Notes: generated by a model from the sequence alone, not told the origin. DNA of 64,000 nt from Bacillus proteolyticus (GCF_001884065.1 NZ_MACH01000157.1:59967-123966); one strand, 5' to 3'. Positions 22,521-32,075 are shown, counted from the first letter of the stretch. A program made the numbers and translations.

Positions 22521-22988
22521 ATGCCAAAAGGTACAGGTAAGGTTATTGCACAAAATAAAAAAGCATTTCATGATTATTTCATCGAAGAAACATACGAAGC
22601 AGGGCTTGTCCTTCAAGGAACGGAAATTAAGTCGATTCGCGCTGGTCGCGTAAACTTGAAAGATGCGTTTGCACGTGTACATAATGGTGAAGTATGGGTT
22701 CATAATATGCACATTAATACGTACGAACAAGGGAATCGTTTCAACCATGATCCACTTCGTACGAGAAAATTACTTCTGCATAAAAAAGAAATTGATAAAC
22801 TAGCGGGAGCTGCAAAAGAAACAGGTTACGCATTAGTTCCACTTAGAATCTATTTGAAAAATGGATTTGCAAAGATGGCACTTGGTTTAGCAAAAGGTAA
22901 GAAGCAATATGATAAACGTCACGATTTAAAAGAGAAAGAAGCTAAACGTGAGATTGCACGCGTGTTCCGTGATCGCCAAAAGATGTAA
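22521..22988 (+). CDS. smpB: SsrA-binding protein SmpB
   Basis: SmpB binds tmRNA and places it in stalled ribosomes for trans-translation. The 155 residues show [18 protein letters not shown], the RNA-binding [17 protein letters not shown] block and the basic C-terminal tail [14 protein letters not shown]. The ATG at 22521 follows GAGGAGGGACG; the longer open frame upstream is not supported. It lies directly ahead of its RNA partner ssrA. Confidence 0.97.
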   Translation: MPKGTGKVIAQNKKAFHDYFIEETYEAGLVLQGTEIKSIRAGRVNLKDAFARVHNGEVWVHNMHINTYEQGNRFNHDPLRTRKLLLHKKEIDKLAGAAKETGYALVPLRIYLKNGFAKMALGLAKGKKQYDKRHDLKEKEAKREIARVFRDRQKM

Positions 22989-23003
22989 TACAGATATTTA
23001 CAT

Positions 23004-23031
23004 TTGTAAAACGGCGCGCGTATGATATAAT
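23004..23031 (+). promoter_or_regulatory. ssrA promoter
   Basis: TTGTAA (23004-23009), a 16-base spacer and an extended -10 TGATATAAT (TATAAT 23026-23031). It lies about 80 bases upstream of the mature tmRNA 5-prime end, leaving a precursor leader to be trimmed. Confidence 0.7.
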
Positions 23032-23114
23032 AACTTATGTAAGGTTGTTGCACATTGAAAAACAGCTCTTAGTAGCTATCACGATATTTTCTTCGTATGC
23101 TCCATTTTTATCAT

Positions 23115-23469
23115 GGGGACGTTACGGATTCGACAGGGATAGTTCGAGCTTAGGTTGCGAGTCGAGGGGATCGGCCTCGTTAAAACGTCAAAGCCTATAA
23201 TTGGCAAACAAAACAATCTTTCTTTAGCTGCTTAATTGCACTAAAGGTTCCTCCCTCCATCGTCCATGTGGTAGGGTAAGGGACTCAAACTAAGTGGACT
23301 ACGCCGGAGTTCGCCGTCTGAGGGCGAAGGAAGAGAACAATCAGACTAGCAACTTGGAAGCCTGTCGATAGGCCGAAGAGTTTGCGAAATACTAATATAT
23401 CGACTACACTCGTAGAAGCTTAAGTGCCGATATTTTTGGACGTGGGTTCGACTCCCACCGTCTCCACCA
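23115..23469 (+). ncRNA. ssrA: Transfer-messenger RNA (tmRNA)
   Basis: The 5-prime end GGGGACGTTACGGATTCGAC and the 3-prime end GGTTCGACTCCCACCGTCTC plus CCA form the tRNA-like domain. The tag reading frame at 23203-23235 encodes GKQNNLSLAA followed by TAA, the tag known from B. anthracis and B. cereus. The pseudoknot regions lie between. CCA is encoded. It follows smpB directly, as usual. Confidence 0.97.
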
Positions 23470-23492
23470 ATACATATTTGGTGGTTTTTTTA
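23464..23492 (+). terminator. Terminator of ssrA
   Basis: CCACCAA (overlapping the encoded CCA end) pairs with TTGGTGG and is followed by a T run. The stem therefore reuses the 3-prime end of the mature RNA. Confidence 0.85.
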
Positions 23493-23505
23493 TTTTGTAT
23501 ATAAC

Positions 23506-23573
23506 AAGAAGCATAAGATGGCCGTTTTGGCCAACTTATGCTTCTTTTAGTTTATGGCCAACTTATGCTTCTT
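23506..23573. repeat. GGCCAACTTATGCTTCTT repeats and hairpin
   Basis: Two direct copies of GGCCAACTTATGCTTCTT (23529-23546 and 23556-23573) lie nine bases apart. The first is the right arm of a long hairpin with AAGAAGCATAAG (23506-23517). The 16-base core recurs at 31992-32007, and a variant lies near 35328. Confidence 0.65.
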
Positions 23574-23635
23574 GATTTGAAAATTCAAGATAATTCCAAT
23601 ATCTCGGCTGTCCTCCTAAAAAATCGACACAAAAA

Positions 23636-23688
23636 GTAAAGCGCTTGCATAATTAAAAATCTGAGTTATAATACTTGTATACAAGTAT
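23636..23688 (+). promoter_or_regulatory. gnt promoter, GntR operator and probable cre site
   Basis: The -35 TTGCAT (23645-23650) and -10 TATAAT (23667-23672) are 16 bases apart. ATACTTGTATACAAGTAT (23671-23688) is the palindromic GntR operator known from B. subtilis and starts on the -10. GTAAAGCGCTTGCA (23636-23649) fits the core of a CcpA cre site and overlaps the -35. Together they predict induction by gluconate and repression by glucose. Confidence 0.88.
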
Positions 23689-23715
23689 ACTTGATTAACA
23701 TGAGAAGGTGACGTT

Positions 23716-24447
23716 ATGACGGAATCAATGGAATTTCTTTATCCTGAAAAATGGCTTTCAAAAGCTTCTACTGGTGATCGTGTTGCGAGCGAACTTAGAA
23801 TGCGTATTATTGCAGGTAAAATTGAAAACGGTACCATTCTATCAGAAAATAAATTAGCCGCCGATTTTTCTGTAAGTCGGTCACCTGTTCGTGAAGCATT
23901 AAAAGTACTGGCCTCAGAAAATATCATTCGCTTAGAAAGAATGGGCGCAGTTGTCATTGGTTTAACCGAAAAAGAAATTGAAGAAATATACGATGTTCGT
24001 TTACTCATAGAAACGTTTATCTTTGAACGGCTTGTAAAAATGGACACAAACGAGTTAGTAAAGGAACTGAATAAAATTATAGAAATGATGAAAATCGCCA
24101 TTAAATATCATGATGCTGATGAGTTTTCTTATCAAGATGTCTTATTCCATGAAACGATTATTCGCACTATTCATCATTCCCATATCCTGATGATGTGGAA
24201 TAATTTAAAGCCTGTTATGGAAAGCTTAGTCCTTTTATCAATGCGTACCCGTTTCAAGGAAAAATACGAAGACTTTGAACGGATTATCAAAAATCATGAG
24301 CTTTATATAAAAGCGATTGAATCAAAAGATCGAGCCCTCATGATTGAGGTCTTACATCAAAACTTTGATGATGTTCAAGGGAAAGTTGAAGACCTCTGGA
24401 TGTCACAGCAAATGTTATCTAAAGGAGTAGAGCAAGAACATGAGTAG
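23716..24447 (+). CDS. gntR: Gluconate operon repressor GntR
   Basis: GntR is the founding member of its family and represses the operon in the absence of gluconate. The N-terminal winged helix (SVSRSPVREALKVLASE) is followed by an all-helical FCD effector domain (residues about 90-225). It has 243 residues. It sits 27 bases downstream of its own operator and overlaps gntK by eight bases, so it is autoregulated and coupled. Confidence 0.95.
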   Translation: MTESMEFLYPEKWLSKASTGDRVASELRMRIIAGKIENGTILSENKLAADFSVSRSPVREALKVLASENIIRLERMGAVVIGLTEKEIEEIYDVRLLIETFIFERLVKMDTNELVKELNKIIEMMKIAIKYHDADEFSYQDVLFHETIIRTIHHSHILMMWNNLKPVMESLVLLSMRTRFKEKYEDFERIIKNHELYIKAIESKDRALMIEVLHQNFDDVQGKVEDLWMSQQMLSKGVEQEHE

Positions 24448-25975
24448 CTATATGCTAGGTATAGATATCGGTACAACAAGTACCAAAGCAGTATTATTTA
24501 CTGAAAAAGGCGAAGTCGTCCAAACAGAGAATATTGGTTACCCACTTCGCACACCGGATATATCCACAGCGGAACAAGATCCAGAAGAGATTTTTCAAGC
24601 TGTTTTGCGAGCGATTTCAAATATAACGAGACATCATTCAGATAAAAAACCATCGTTTATTTCATTTAGCAGCGCCATGCACAGTGTCATTGCAATGGAT
24701 GAAAATGACCATCCGCTGACACCTTGTATCACCTGGGCAGATAATCGCAGTGAGGCCTGGGCACATAAAATCAAAGATGAACTGAAGGGCCATGAAGTTT
24801 ATAGACGAACAGGAACACCCATTCACCCCATGTCACCATTAAGTAAAATTACTTGGATTGTGAATGACCACCCTGAAATCGCAGTCAAAACGAAAAAATA
24901 TATCGGAATAAAAGAATATATCTTTAAAAAATTCTTTGATCAATATGTTGTGGATCATTCTCTCGCTTCATGCATGGGGATGATGAATCTACAAACACTA
25001 GATTGGGATGAAGAAGCTTTAAAAATTGCTGGTGTAACACCTGCTCAATTATCTGAGCTCGTACCAACCACCAAAATATTTAGCAACTGCAATCCGGATT
25101 TAGCTAAAAAGATTGGTATCGATTCACAAACACCGTTTGTCATTGGTGCCAGTGATGGAGTGCTTTCTAATCTAGGTGTGAATGCAATTAGAAAAGGTGA
25201 GATTGCAGTCACAATCGGGACAAGTGGTGCCATTCGAACCATCATTGACAAGCCGCAAACAGATGAAAAAGGAAGAATATTCTGTTATGCCTTAACGGAA
25301 AAACATTGGGTAATTGGTGGACCGGTAAACAATGGAGGGATGGTCCTTCGCTGGATTCGCGATGAACTTGCTTCATCAGAAGTAGAAACTGCGAAAAGAC
25401 TAGGAATTGATCCATACGATGTATTAACCAAAATTGCTGAACGAGTGAGACCTGGCGCAGACGGATTATTATTCCACCCATACCTCGCAGGTGAACGTGC
25501 GCCATTATGGAATCCAGATGTACGTGGATCATTCTTCGGCTTAACTATGTCACATAAGAAGGAACATATGATTCGTGCAGCTTTAGAAGGCGTTATTTAT
25601 AATTTATACACGGTATTTTTAGCATTAATCGAATGCATGGACGGTCCTGTGACCCGTATTCAAGCAACAGGAGGCTTCGCAAGGTCTGACGTTTGGCGAC
25701 AAATGATGTCCGATATTTTCTCATCTGAAGTCGTTGTTCCAAAAAGCTACGAAAGCTCCTGTCTAGGTGCATGTATATTAGGTCTCTATGCTACAGGAAA
25801 AATTGATTCTTTTGAAATCGTTTCCGAAATGGTTGGCAGCACCTACAAACACACACCGAAAGAAGAAGCAACAAAAGAATATAGACAATTACTACCGATA
25901 TTTATCAACCTATCAAGAGTATTAGAAGACGATTATACACGAATTGCTAATTATCAAAGAAATTTAATAAAGTAA
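24440..25975 (+). CDS. gntK: Gluconate kinase (FGGY family)
   Basis: GntK phosphorylates gluconate to 6-phosphogluconate. It begins with the ATP-binding LGIDIGTTSTKAVLF and has the FGGY C-terminal signature region (ATGGFARSDVWRQMMSDIF). The 511-residue length is typical. It is the second gene of the gnt operon; after it the operon is interrupted by a partial interspersed repeat before gntP. Confidence 0.95.
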   Translation: MSSYMLGIDIGTTSTKAVLFTEKGEVVQTENIGYPLRTPDISTAEQDPEEIFQAVLRAISNITRHHSDKKPSFISFSSAMHSVIAMDENDHPLTPCITWADNRSEAWAHKIKDELKGHEVYRRTGTPIHPMSPLSKITWIVNDHPEIAVKTKKYIGIKEYIFKKFFDQYVVDHSLASCMGMMNLQTLDWDEEALKIAGVTPAQLSELVPTTKIFSNCNPDLAKKIGIDSQTPFVIGASDGVLSNLGVNAIRKGEIAVTIGTSGAIRTIIDKPQTDEKGRIFCYALTEKHWVIGGPVNNGGMVLRWIRDELASSEVETAKRLGIDPYDVLTKIAERVRPGADGLLFHPYLAGERAPLWNPDVRGSFFGLTMSHKKEHMIRAALEGVIYNLYTVFLALIECMDGPVTRIQATGGFARSDVWRQMMSDIFSSEVVVPKSYESSCLGACILGLYATGKIDSFEIVSEMVGSTYKHTPKEEATKEYRQLLPIFINLSRVLEDDYTRIANYQRNLIK

Positions 25976-26057
25976 AACTTTCATCAGTGATCCCCCACTC
26001 CTCATCTCTCTTTAAATTTTGAGGTTGGGGGTTACTACCAAAAAAATAGGGGATAAA
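25976..26057 (+). repeat. Partial interspersed repeat (bcr-like) copy
   Basis: The segment begins ACTTTCATCAGTGATCCCCC and ends TAGGGGATAAAC. It shares with the full copies the outer palindrome and the TTTTGAGGTTGGGG...TTACTACC part, with the centre missing. It lies between gntK and gntP. Confidence 0.65.
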
Positions 26058-26090
26058 CACAAATACAGCTAATATTATGGGGGAATTACG

Positions 26091-27437
26091 ATGCCATTAG
26101 TCATTGTAGCAATTGGGATTTTAGCATTACTTTTACTGATAATGCGCTTTAAATTAAATACCTTTATTTCATTAATCATTGTATCGTTCGGCGTTGCTTT
26201 AGCACTTGGAATGCCGCCAGAAAAAATTGTTAAAACCATTGAAGCAGGATTAGGCGGAACACTTGGTCATTTAGCACTCGTTTTTGGACTTGGTGCGATG
26301 TTAGGTAAGTTGCTTTCAGATTCTGGGGGCGCACAACGCATTGCCATGACCCTTGTGAACAAATTTGGTGAAAAGAACATTCAATGGGCTGTTGTGACTG
26401 CCTCATTTATTATCGGTATTGCATTATTTTTTGAAGTAGGATTAGTATTATTAATTCCGATTGTATTTGCTATTTCAAGAGAATTAAAAGTTTCTATCTT
26501 ATATCTCGGTATTCCGATGGCAGCAGCTTTATCTGTAACACACGGATTTTTACCGCCACACCCAGGACCAACTGCTATCGCTGGTGAGTTGCATGCAAAC
26601 ATCGGTGAAGTATTACTTTATGGTTTTATGATAGCGGTTCCAACAGTTATTTTAGCGGGACCTGTATTTACTAAAATTGCAAAAAAACTAGTACCTGAAG
26701 CATTCACAAAAACTGGTAATATCAAATCTTTAGGCGAGCAGAGAGTATTTAAACTTGAAGAAACTCCTGGCTTTGGAATCAGTGTTTTTACCGCTTTACT
26801 GCCTGTTATTTTAATGGCAATCGCTACAATTATTACTTTGCTGCAAAAAACAATGGGATTTAAAGATAATAGTTTACTAGCAGCGATCCAGTTTATTGGG
26901 AATGCGGATACTGCCATGTTAATATCCTTATTAGTTGCGATCTATACAATGGGATTGGCAAGAAATATTCCAATCAAGAACGTGATGGAATCTTGTACAA
27001 CAGCGATCTCAAATATTGGGATGATGCTCTTAATTATTGGCGGAGGCGGAGCCTTCAAACAAGTATTAATTGATGGCGGCGTTGGTAACTATGTAGCCGA
27101 ATTATTCAAAGGAACTTCATTATCACCGATCTTGCTCGCATGGATTATCGCTGCCATCTTACGTATTTCATTAGGGTCTGCTACGGTTGCTTCATTAACA
27201 ACTGTCGGTTTAGTGATCCCAATGTTAGGTCACTCTGACGTTAACCTTGCTTTAGTTGTCCTTGCAACAGGAGCTGGTAGTTTAATTGCTTCACACGTGA
27301 ACGATGCTGGTTTCTGGATGTTCAAAGAGTACTTTGGTTTAAGCATGAAAGAAACATTTGCAACATGGACCTTGCTTGAGACTATCATTTCCGTAGCCGG
27401 ATTAGGATTTACTTTATTACTGAGCTTATTTGTATAG
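26091..27437 (+). CDS. gntP: Gluconate permease GntP
   Basis: This is a GntP-family proton-coupled gluconate symporter of about 12 membrane segments; the family motifs HGFLPPHPGPTAIA and SHVNDAGFWMFKEYF are present. It has 448 residues with GGGGGAA upstream of the ATG. It takes up the substrate used by GntK next door. The sequence after it (27438-28270) is filled with an inverted-repeat element and a decayed gene. Confidence 0.95.
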   Translation: MPLVIVAIGILALLLLIMRFKLNTFISLIIVSFGVALALGMPPEKIVKTIEAGLGGTLGHLALVFGLGAMLGKLLSDSGGAQRIAMTLVNKFGEKNIQWAVVTASFIIGIALFFEVGLVLLIPIVFAISRELKVSILYLGIPMAAALSVTHGFLPPHPGPTAIAGELHANIGEVLLYGFMIAVPTVILAGPVFTKIAKKLVPEAFTKTGNIKSLGEQRVFKLEETPGFGISVFTALLPVILMAIATIITLLQKTMGFKDNSLLAAIQFIGNADTAMLISLLVAIYTMGLARNIPIKNVMESCTTAISNIGMMLLIIGGGGAFKQVLIDGGVGNYVAELFKGTSLSPILLAWIIAAILRISLGSATVASLTTVGLVIPMLGHSDVNLALVVLATGAGSLIASHVNDAGFWMFKEYFGLSMKETFATWTLLETIISVAGLGFTLLLSLFV

Positions 27438-27482
27438 ACCTTTCTAGACAGTAAAAGGGGGACGGAAACGATTCAAAAAATA

Positions 27483-27703
27483 ACCCGCCACATCTGAAAA
27501 TTTTTCCAATTAAACTTTTGGGATAAGTCATATGGGATACTCTTTCCTTAGGGAAATTGGCAAATAGTCTACCGTCCCAATTAAGTACACTCTACCGAGA
27601 TGAATTTAAAATGTATATTGTTAAAAAACAATTTAAATAGAATATTTCGGGTTTGGGAAAGTAAAAAGATACAAAAATTCTATTTTTTACAGATGTGGCG
27701 GGT
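27483..27703. mobile_element. Short inverted-repeat element (MITE-like or IS relic)
   Basis: ACCCGCCACATCTG (27483-27496) and its exact complement CAGATGTGGCGGGT (27690-27703) bound a 221-base A+T-rich segment with no coding frame. The size and ends suit a non-autonomous element or a deletion derivative of an insertion sequence. No target-site duplication is evident, which fits the loss of adjacent DNA: a truncated gene starts exactly at its right end. Confidence 0.6.
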
Positions 27704-28062
27704 CAATGTCCGGATCGTTGTCGTATGCCAATGAGGGAACGATTTGCTGATGAAACGCGTCCAGCGTATTTTACAGCGCGCAATGATGGATTAGTAGTTG
27801 TTAGGCACGATCCCGAATACAGTCGGTGCAGAATTTAATCTGAAGCCCGGAGAGGTTATTACGAAAATAAACGGCGTGATTCCTAAAAGTACAGAGGAGT
27901 TTTATGATGCGCTGCAGTCCAAGACGACAGGGGCATTGTGTAAGTTAGAAGTACTTGATACAAAAGGTTAGCTTCACCTTGCTCAAACAGCGCGGTGGAC
28001 ATCATGAATTAGGCATTGTGTTTGTAGAGCAAGATCATAAGTGGGATACGGAAGTTGGATGA
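27704..28062 (+). pseudogene. Decayed PDZ-domain protein, C-terminal part (MinJ-like)
   Basis: Frames can be joined to read RERFADETRPAYFTARNDGL, then after a shift near 27800 IPNTVGAEFNLKPGEVITK and EEFYDALQSKTTGALCKLEV, a stop after VLDTKG, and in another frame HHELGIVFVEQDHKWD to a stop at 28062. This is the shape of a C-terminal PDZ domain such as that of the division protein MinJ. The 5-prime part is missing at the inverted-repeat element. At least two frameshifts and one stop make it non-functional. The MinJ identity is tentative. Confidence 0.65.
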
Positions 28063-28270
28063 TGTGATTTTTCATGATTAATTGATAAGGATGGAAGTTT
28101 CTCTTTATTTTTTAACTTGATGGCGATGTGCCGTGTTCCTATGATCTTTTACACGCATCTTGGCGGAGCATATTGAAATGAATAAGATGGATTATTTGAT
28201 TAAAGTGTTACTTTAGGTATATATACTATAATATAGACAGAGTAACATGCATAGAAAGGAACGATGAAAT

Positions 28271-29680
28271 ATGCCAAAGCAAAAAATTGGAGTTGTTGGT
28301 GTGGGCGTTATGGGAAAAAGCCTCGCACTTAACTTTGAAAGTAAAGGGTATTCTGTTGCCCTATATGATATTTCAAAGGAAAAAGTAAATGAAATCATTG
28401 AGGAAAACCGTGGTAAAAACATGGTTGGTACTCACATGGTTGAAGAGTTTGTTAACTCACTTGAATCACCTAGAAAAATTTTATTAATGGTTAATGCAGG
28501 GGAAATTACAGATAAGGCGATTGATTCTCTGCTTCCTCACCTCGATAAAGGTGATATTTTAATTGACGGCGGTAATACATACTTTGTCGATACAATTCGC
28601 CGAAACAAACGTCTTGCCGAAAATGGAATCAATTTCATTGGAGCAGGTGTGTCAGGCGGAGAAGAGGGGGCATTGAAGGGACCGTCTATTATGCCGGGCG
28701 GACAGAAGGCTGCATACGAAAAAGTGAAGGATATGCTTGAAAATATCTCTGCAAAAGTGAATGACGAGCCTTGCTGTTCTTATATCGGACCTAATGGTGC
28801 GGGCCACTATGTAAAGATGGTTCACAACGGTATTGAGTATGGAGATATGCAATTAATTTGTGAAGCATATTTCTTCTTGAAACAAACACTTGATTTGACT
28901 GCAGAAGAGTTTTATGAAATATTTGCTGAATGGAATAAGGGCGAACTGAACAGTTATCTAATCGAGATTACAGCAGACATTTTCACGAAGAAAGATGAAG
29001 AAACTGGAAAGCCATTAGTGGATGTTATTCTTGATACTGCGGGACAAAAGGGCACAGGGAAATGGATAAGCCAAAGTGCACTTGATTTAGGTATTTCTCT
29101 TCCGATTATCACAGAATCTGTATTCGCACGTTGTATTTCTGCTTTAAAAGAAGAGCGTGTGCATGCAAGCAAATTATTATCTGGCCCTAAAGATAAACCA
29201 GCGCTTGGAATTGAAAAAGCAGAATTAATTGAAGCAGTGCGCCAAGCTTTATATATGAGTAAAGTTTGTTCTTATGCGCAAGGATTCACGCAATTAAAGG
29301 CAGCTTCTGAGGAATATGACTGGAACCTTGATTTTGGCAGCATTTCTATGCTTTGGAGAGGCGGATGTATTATTCGTGCAGCCTTTTTACAGAACATTAA
29401 AGAAGCTTATGAGAAGAACACTGACTTACCGAATCTTTTACTTGACCCATACTTTAAAGAAATTGTGGAGTCATACCAAGGCGGATTACGTCAAATTATC
29501 TCATTGGCTGTACAACAAGGTATTCCGGTACCTGCATTTTCAGCAGCGATTTCTTACTATGACAGCTATCGTACTGCAACACTACCTGCAAACTTGTTAC
29601 AAGCGCAGCGCGATTATTTTGGAGCACATACGTATAAACGAGTAGATAAAGAAGGTACATTCCATACGAAATGGATATAA
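28271..29680 (+). CDS. gntZ: 6-phosphogluconate dehydrogenase, decarboxylating (Gnd/GntZ)
   Basis: The enzyme oxidatively decarboxylates 6-phosphogluconate to ribulose-5-phosphate with formation of NADPH. It has the Rossmann start [16 protein letters not shown], the family signature [19 protein letters not shown] and the catalytic Lys-His-Asn segment [14 protein letters not shown]. The 469 residues are standard. In B. subtilis it is the fourth gnt gene; here 830 bases of debris separate it from gntP, and a site TATATACTATAATAT just upstream suggests its own promoter. Confidence 0.96.
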   Translation: MPKQKIGVVGVGVMGKSLALNFESKGYSVALYDISKEKVNEIIEENRGKNMVGTHMVEEFVNSLESPRKILLMVNAGEITDKAIDSLLPHLDKGDILIDGGNTYFVDTIRRNKRLAENGINFIGAGVSGGEEGALKGPSIMPGGQKAAYEKVKDMLENISAKVNDEPCCSYIGPNGAGHYVKMVHNGIEYGDMQLICEAYFFLKQTLDLTAEEFYEIFAEWNKGELNSYLIEITADIFTKKDEETGKPLVDVILDTAGQKGTGKWISQSALDLGISLPIITESVFARCISALKEERVHASKLLSGPKDKPALGIEKAELIEAVRQALYMSKVCSYAQGFTQLKAASEEYDWNLDFGSISMLWRGGCIIRAAFLQNIKEAYEKNTDLPNLLLDPYFKEIVESYQGGLRQIISLAVQQGIPVPAFSAAISYYDSYRTATLPANLLQAQRDYFGAHTYKRVDKEGTFHTKWI

Positions 29681-29685
29681 AATAA

Positions 29686-29722
29686 AAAATGGACCAAGAT
29701 TGAAATCTTGGTCCATTTTTTT
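29686..29722. terminator. Terminator after gntZ (possibly bidirectional)
   Basis: GGACCAAGAT and ATCTTGGTCC form a 10-bp stem around TGAA, with an A run on one side and a T run on the other. It lies between convergent genes. Confidence 0.9.
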
Positions 29723-29743
29723 ATTCTGCATTAACGGGCAGTT

Positions 29744-30005
29744 TCATTTTATTGAAGTAATACCACCTTCAACATGTGTCAGGTCAAAAACCTTTGTTTC
29801 GCCCACCAATTTCTCGATATCAGGTGTTTCAAACGTGTCTCCGTCATTGATCATATGCGTTCCTGTATGAGCATCCATTTTTAATGTGGATTCTGTTACA
29901 TGACCGTTTGTAACTTTAGAAAGTTGAGGCTGTTTTTTCTGGTTTATTTTTATATACAGGCATTCCTTCGTAAATAGGTACTGTAATGTCATATACTTTT
30001 TTCAT
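29744..30005 (-). pseudogene. Broken cyclase/arylformamidase-family gene
   Basis: The N-terminal frame MKKVYDITVPIYEGMPVYKN breaks after about 23 codons and resumes in another frame with KQPQLSKVTNGHVTESTLKM. The metal-binding core that should read HxGTHxDxPxH is reduced to HTGTHMINDG, missing about six residues, and the gene stops after GITSIK, at roughly a third of family length. Frameshift, loss of metal ligands and truncation together make it a pseudogene. It lies just downstream of zwf. Confidence 0.8.
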
Positions 30006-30033
30006 AAAAATTCTCTTTTTGCCTTTGCTAGGA

Positions 30034-31539
30034 TTAGATTGAATAGTCACTATCATCGGAAATTGGCCACCAATGTAAGCTGTTTTCTGCAAGCAAATCA
30101 TCTGAAGCTTGAGGTCCCATTGATCCTGATTCATAAGTAAGTAAATCGGTTGATACATCCTGTTTCCATGCTTTAGAAATAACATCAACAAATTTCCATG
30201 ATAATGCTACTTCATCCCAGTGAGTAAAGTTTGTTGCATCGCCTTGAATTGCATCATATATCAGCTTCTCATAAGCTTCTGGTGTATTTACTCCGTCTAC
30301 GCAGTCATTGCAGTAATCAAGTTTAAATGGTTTCGTCTTTTCAGAAGTACCGATTTTCTTACCATTTAAAACAAGAGAAATTCCTTCATCCGGCTGAATA
30401 TGAATAATAAGCAGGTTCGGATGAACGCTGTTTTCTAATTTAGAATATAAATTCATTGGCAATTCTTTAAACTGAATAACGATTTTTGTTGATTTCTCTT
30501 GCATGCGTTTACCCGTACGAATGTAGATCGGCACACCAGCCCAGCGGAAATTGTCTATTAATAATTTACCCGCCACAAATGTTTCCGTTCTTGAGTTTGG
30601 ATCCACTTTATTTTCGCTTCTGTACCCAGGAACTTCTTTTCCGTTGATTGTTCCTGGACCATACTGACTTCGCACAAAGTATTGATCCACTTCGTCTACT
30701 GCTATTGGTCGAAGTGCACGTAATGCTTTAATTTTTTCGCTTCGGATTTCTTCTGTTGTTAAACGAATTGGCGGTTCCATTGCCAGTAAAGCAACCATTT
30801 GTAACATATGATTTTGTATCATATCTCTTAAGGCACCGGAATTGTCATAGTATCCTCCGCGATCCTCTACGCCTAAAGATTCACTGGATGTAATTTGAAT
30901 ATTAGAGATGTATCTATTATTCCACAATGATTCAAATATTGCGTTTGCAAAACGAATAACGCCAATGTTTTGAACCATTTCTTTTCCTAGATAATGGTCA
31001 ATGCGATAAATTTCATCTTCCGCAAATGCGTGACGAAGTTCTTCATTTAATTTTTGTGCGGATGGCAAGTCATGTCCAAAAGGTTTTTCGATAATCAATC
31101 GATTCCAGCCGCTTGAGTTTGTCACGCCTTCTGATTTCAAGTAAGAAGCAATTGTTCCAAAGAATTCAGGAGCCATCGCCATATAAAACATTCTGTTTCC
31201 TGGAATAGTGAATTGTTCTTCAAGGTTAGTAATTAATGCATTCAAATCTTGGTATGAAGCAGTATTCGTAACATCAAACGCTAAGTAGCGGAAATGAGTT
31301 AAAAATTCATCTAAATCATTCCCTGGTTCAATTTTTGACTCTTGAATAGAGGATAGTATATTTTTACGAAATACATCATCACTCCATTCACGTCTTGCTA
31401 CACCAACAACAGCAAAATTTTTAGAGAGCTGTCCTTTTTTATATAGGCTATATATAGAAGGGAATAATTTTCTCTTCGCTAAATCTCCTGTTGCTCCAAA
31501 TATAACCATAGTGCAATATGTATTGTCGTTATTGTTCAC
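30034..31539 (-). CDS. zwf: Glucose-6-phosphate 1-dehydrogenase
   Basis: Zwf oxidises glucose-6-phosphate to the lactone and makes NADPH, the entry into the oxidative pentose phosphate pathway. The N-terminal nucleotide motif FGATGDLAKRKLFP and the active-site peptide RIDHYLGKE are intact. It has 501 residues. It faces gntZ, so the two NADPH-forming dehydrogenases of the pathway are neighbours. The upstream GGTGAGGG is a weak but usable ribosome site. Confidence 0.96.
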   Translation of the reverse strand: MNNNDNTYCTMVIFGATGDLAKRKLFPSIYSLYKKGQLSKNFAVVGVARREWSDDVFRKNILSSIQESKIEPGNDLDEFLTHFRYLAFDVTNTASYQDLNALITNLEEQFTIPGNRMFYMAMAPEFFGTIASYLKSEGVTNSSGWNRLIIEKPFGHDLPSAQKLNEELRHAFAEDEIYRIDHYLGKEMVQNIGVIRFANAIFESLWNNRYISNIQITSSESLGVEDRGGYYDNSGALRDMIQNHMLQMVALLAMEPPIRLTTEEIRSEKIKALRALRPIAVDEVDQYFVRSQYGPGTINGKEVPGYRSENKVDPNSRTETFVAGKLLIDNFRWAGVPIYIRTGKRMQEKSTKIVIQFKELPMNLYSKLENSVHPNLLIIHIQPDEGISLVLNGKKIGTSEKTKPFKLDYCNDCVDGVNTPEAYEKLIYDAIQGDATNFTHWDEVALSWKFVDVISKAWKQDVSTDLLTYESGSMGPQASDDLLAENSLHWWPISDDSDYSI

Positions 31540-31760
31540 TGGGTACCCTCACCTTTATTAATGTATATCGAATAGTATCTCACAAAATTTTAACACAATT
31601 TGAAAGAAGTCTCCTACTTTTAAGTATGTGTAGGAAAGCAGGAATAAATCTTTTATTAAGGCAAAGTAGAAAATCAAAAGAAAAAGCACGAAATCATCTC
31701 TACCATGTAATTGTAAACGTAAAGTAACTCCAAAATATACAATAAAAGTTGATTTTAGAG
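31540..31760. other. Upstream region of zwf
   Basis: I see no convincing gene here. A stem of TAACTC.AAAAT with ATTTT.GAGTTA (about 31724-31763), followed by a T run, could terminate a plus-strand transcript that has no surviving gene. The minus-strand zwf promoter must lie here, but I cannot pick one out with confidence. Confidence 0.4.
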
Positions 31761-31961
31761 TTATTTTTTGTTTACTTCACTTTTTTTCGGCACTCTGCAA
31801 CTAGATGGTAAATCCATTGACCACGGCAAGACTTTATCAATTTCCTCTTCTTTGTTAGAGGTCATGGGTGTATCATATAAAGATTCTAATGAATAAGCTA
31901 GTAATTTTGAATATCCTATGCTGCTAATAGGTATTTTTATTTGCTGTTTTGTGAAATTCAC
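31761..31961 (-). other. Short open frame, probable gene fragment
   Basis: Sixty-six codons read from a GTG without a ribosome site; the product includes LLAYSLESLYDTPMTSNKEE and ends SEVNKK. The composition looks like real protein rather than a chance frame, and it has no proper start, so it is more likely the 3-prime end of a lost gene than an intact one. I do not recognise the family. Its upstream edge coincides with repeats of the GGCCAACTTATGC family. Confidence 0.35.
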
Positions 31962-31991
31962 GGTCAGCTTATGGGTTAATAATTAACACAC

Positions 31992-32007
31992 GGCCAACTT
32001 ATGCTTC
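31992..32007 (+). repeat. Copy of the GGCCAACTTATGCTTC repeat
   Basis: This is an exact 16-base match to the pair at 23529 and 23556. A degenerate relative, GGTCAGCTTATG, lies 29 bases upstream at 31963-31974. Confidence 0.6.
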
Positions 32008-32010
32008 CAC

Positions 32011-32060
32011 AAATAAAAGGAGTATCTCTTGCTTAACAAGAGATACTCCTTTTATTTGTT
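32011..32060. terminator. Bidirectional terminator of the yxeA-like lipoprotein gene
   Basis: CAAATAAAAGGAGTATCTCTTG and its complement form a 22-bp perfect stem with a five-base loop. A near copy stands at 47096-47146 beside a yxeA remnant. Confidence 0.9.
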
Positions 32061-32075
32061 TTTGATAATCATTTA

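Noticed and set aside
31518-31727. 69-codon plus-strand frame upstream of zwf
   Set aside because: It starts antisense inside zwf, has no ribosome site and no family resemblance; only the hairpin after it is notable.
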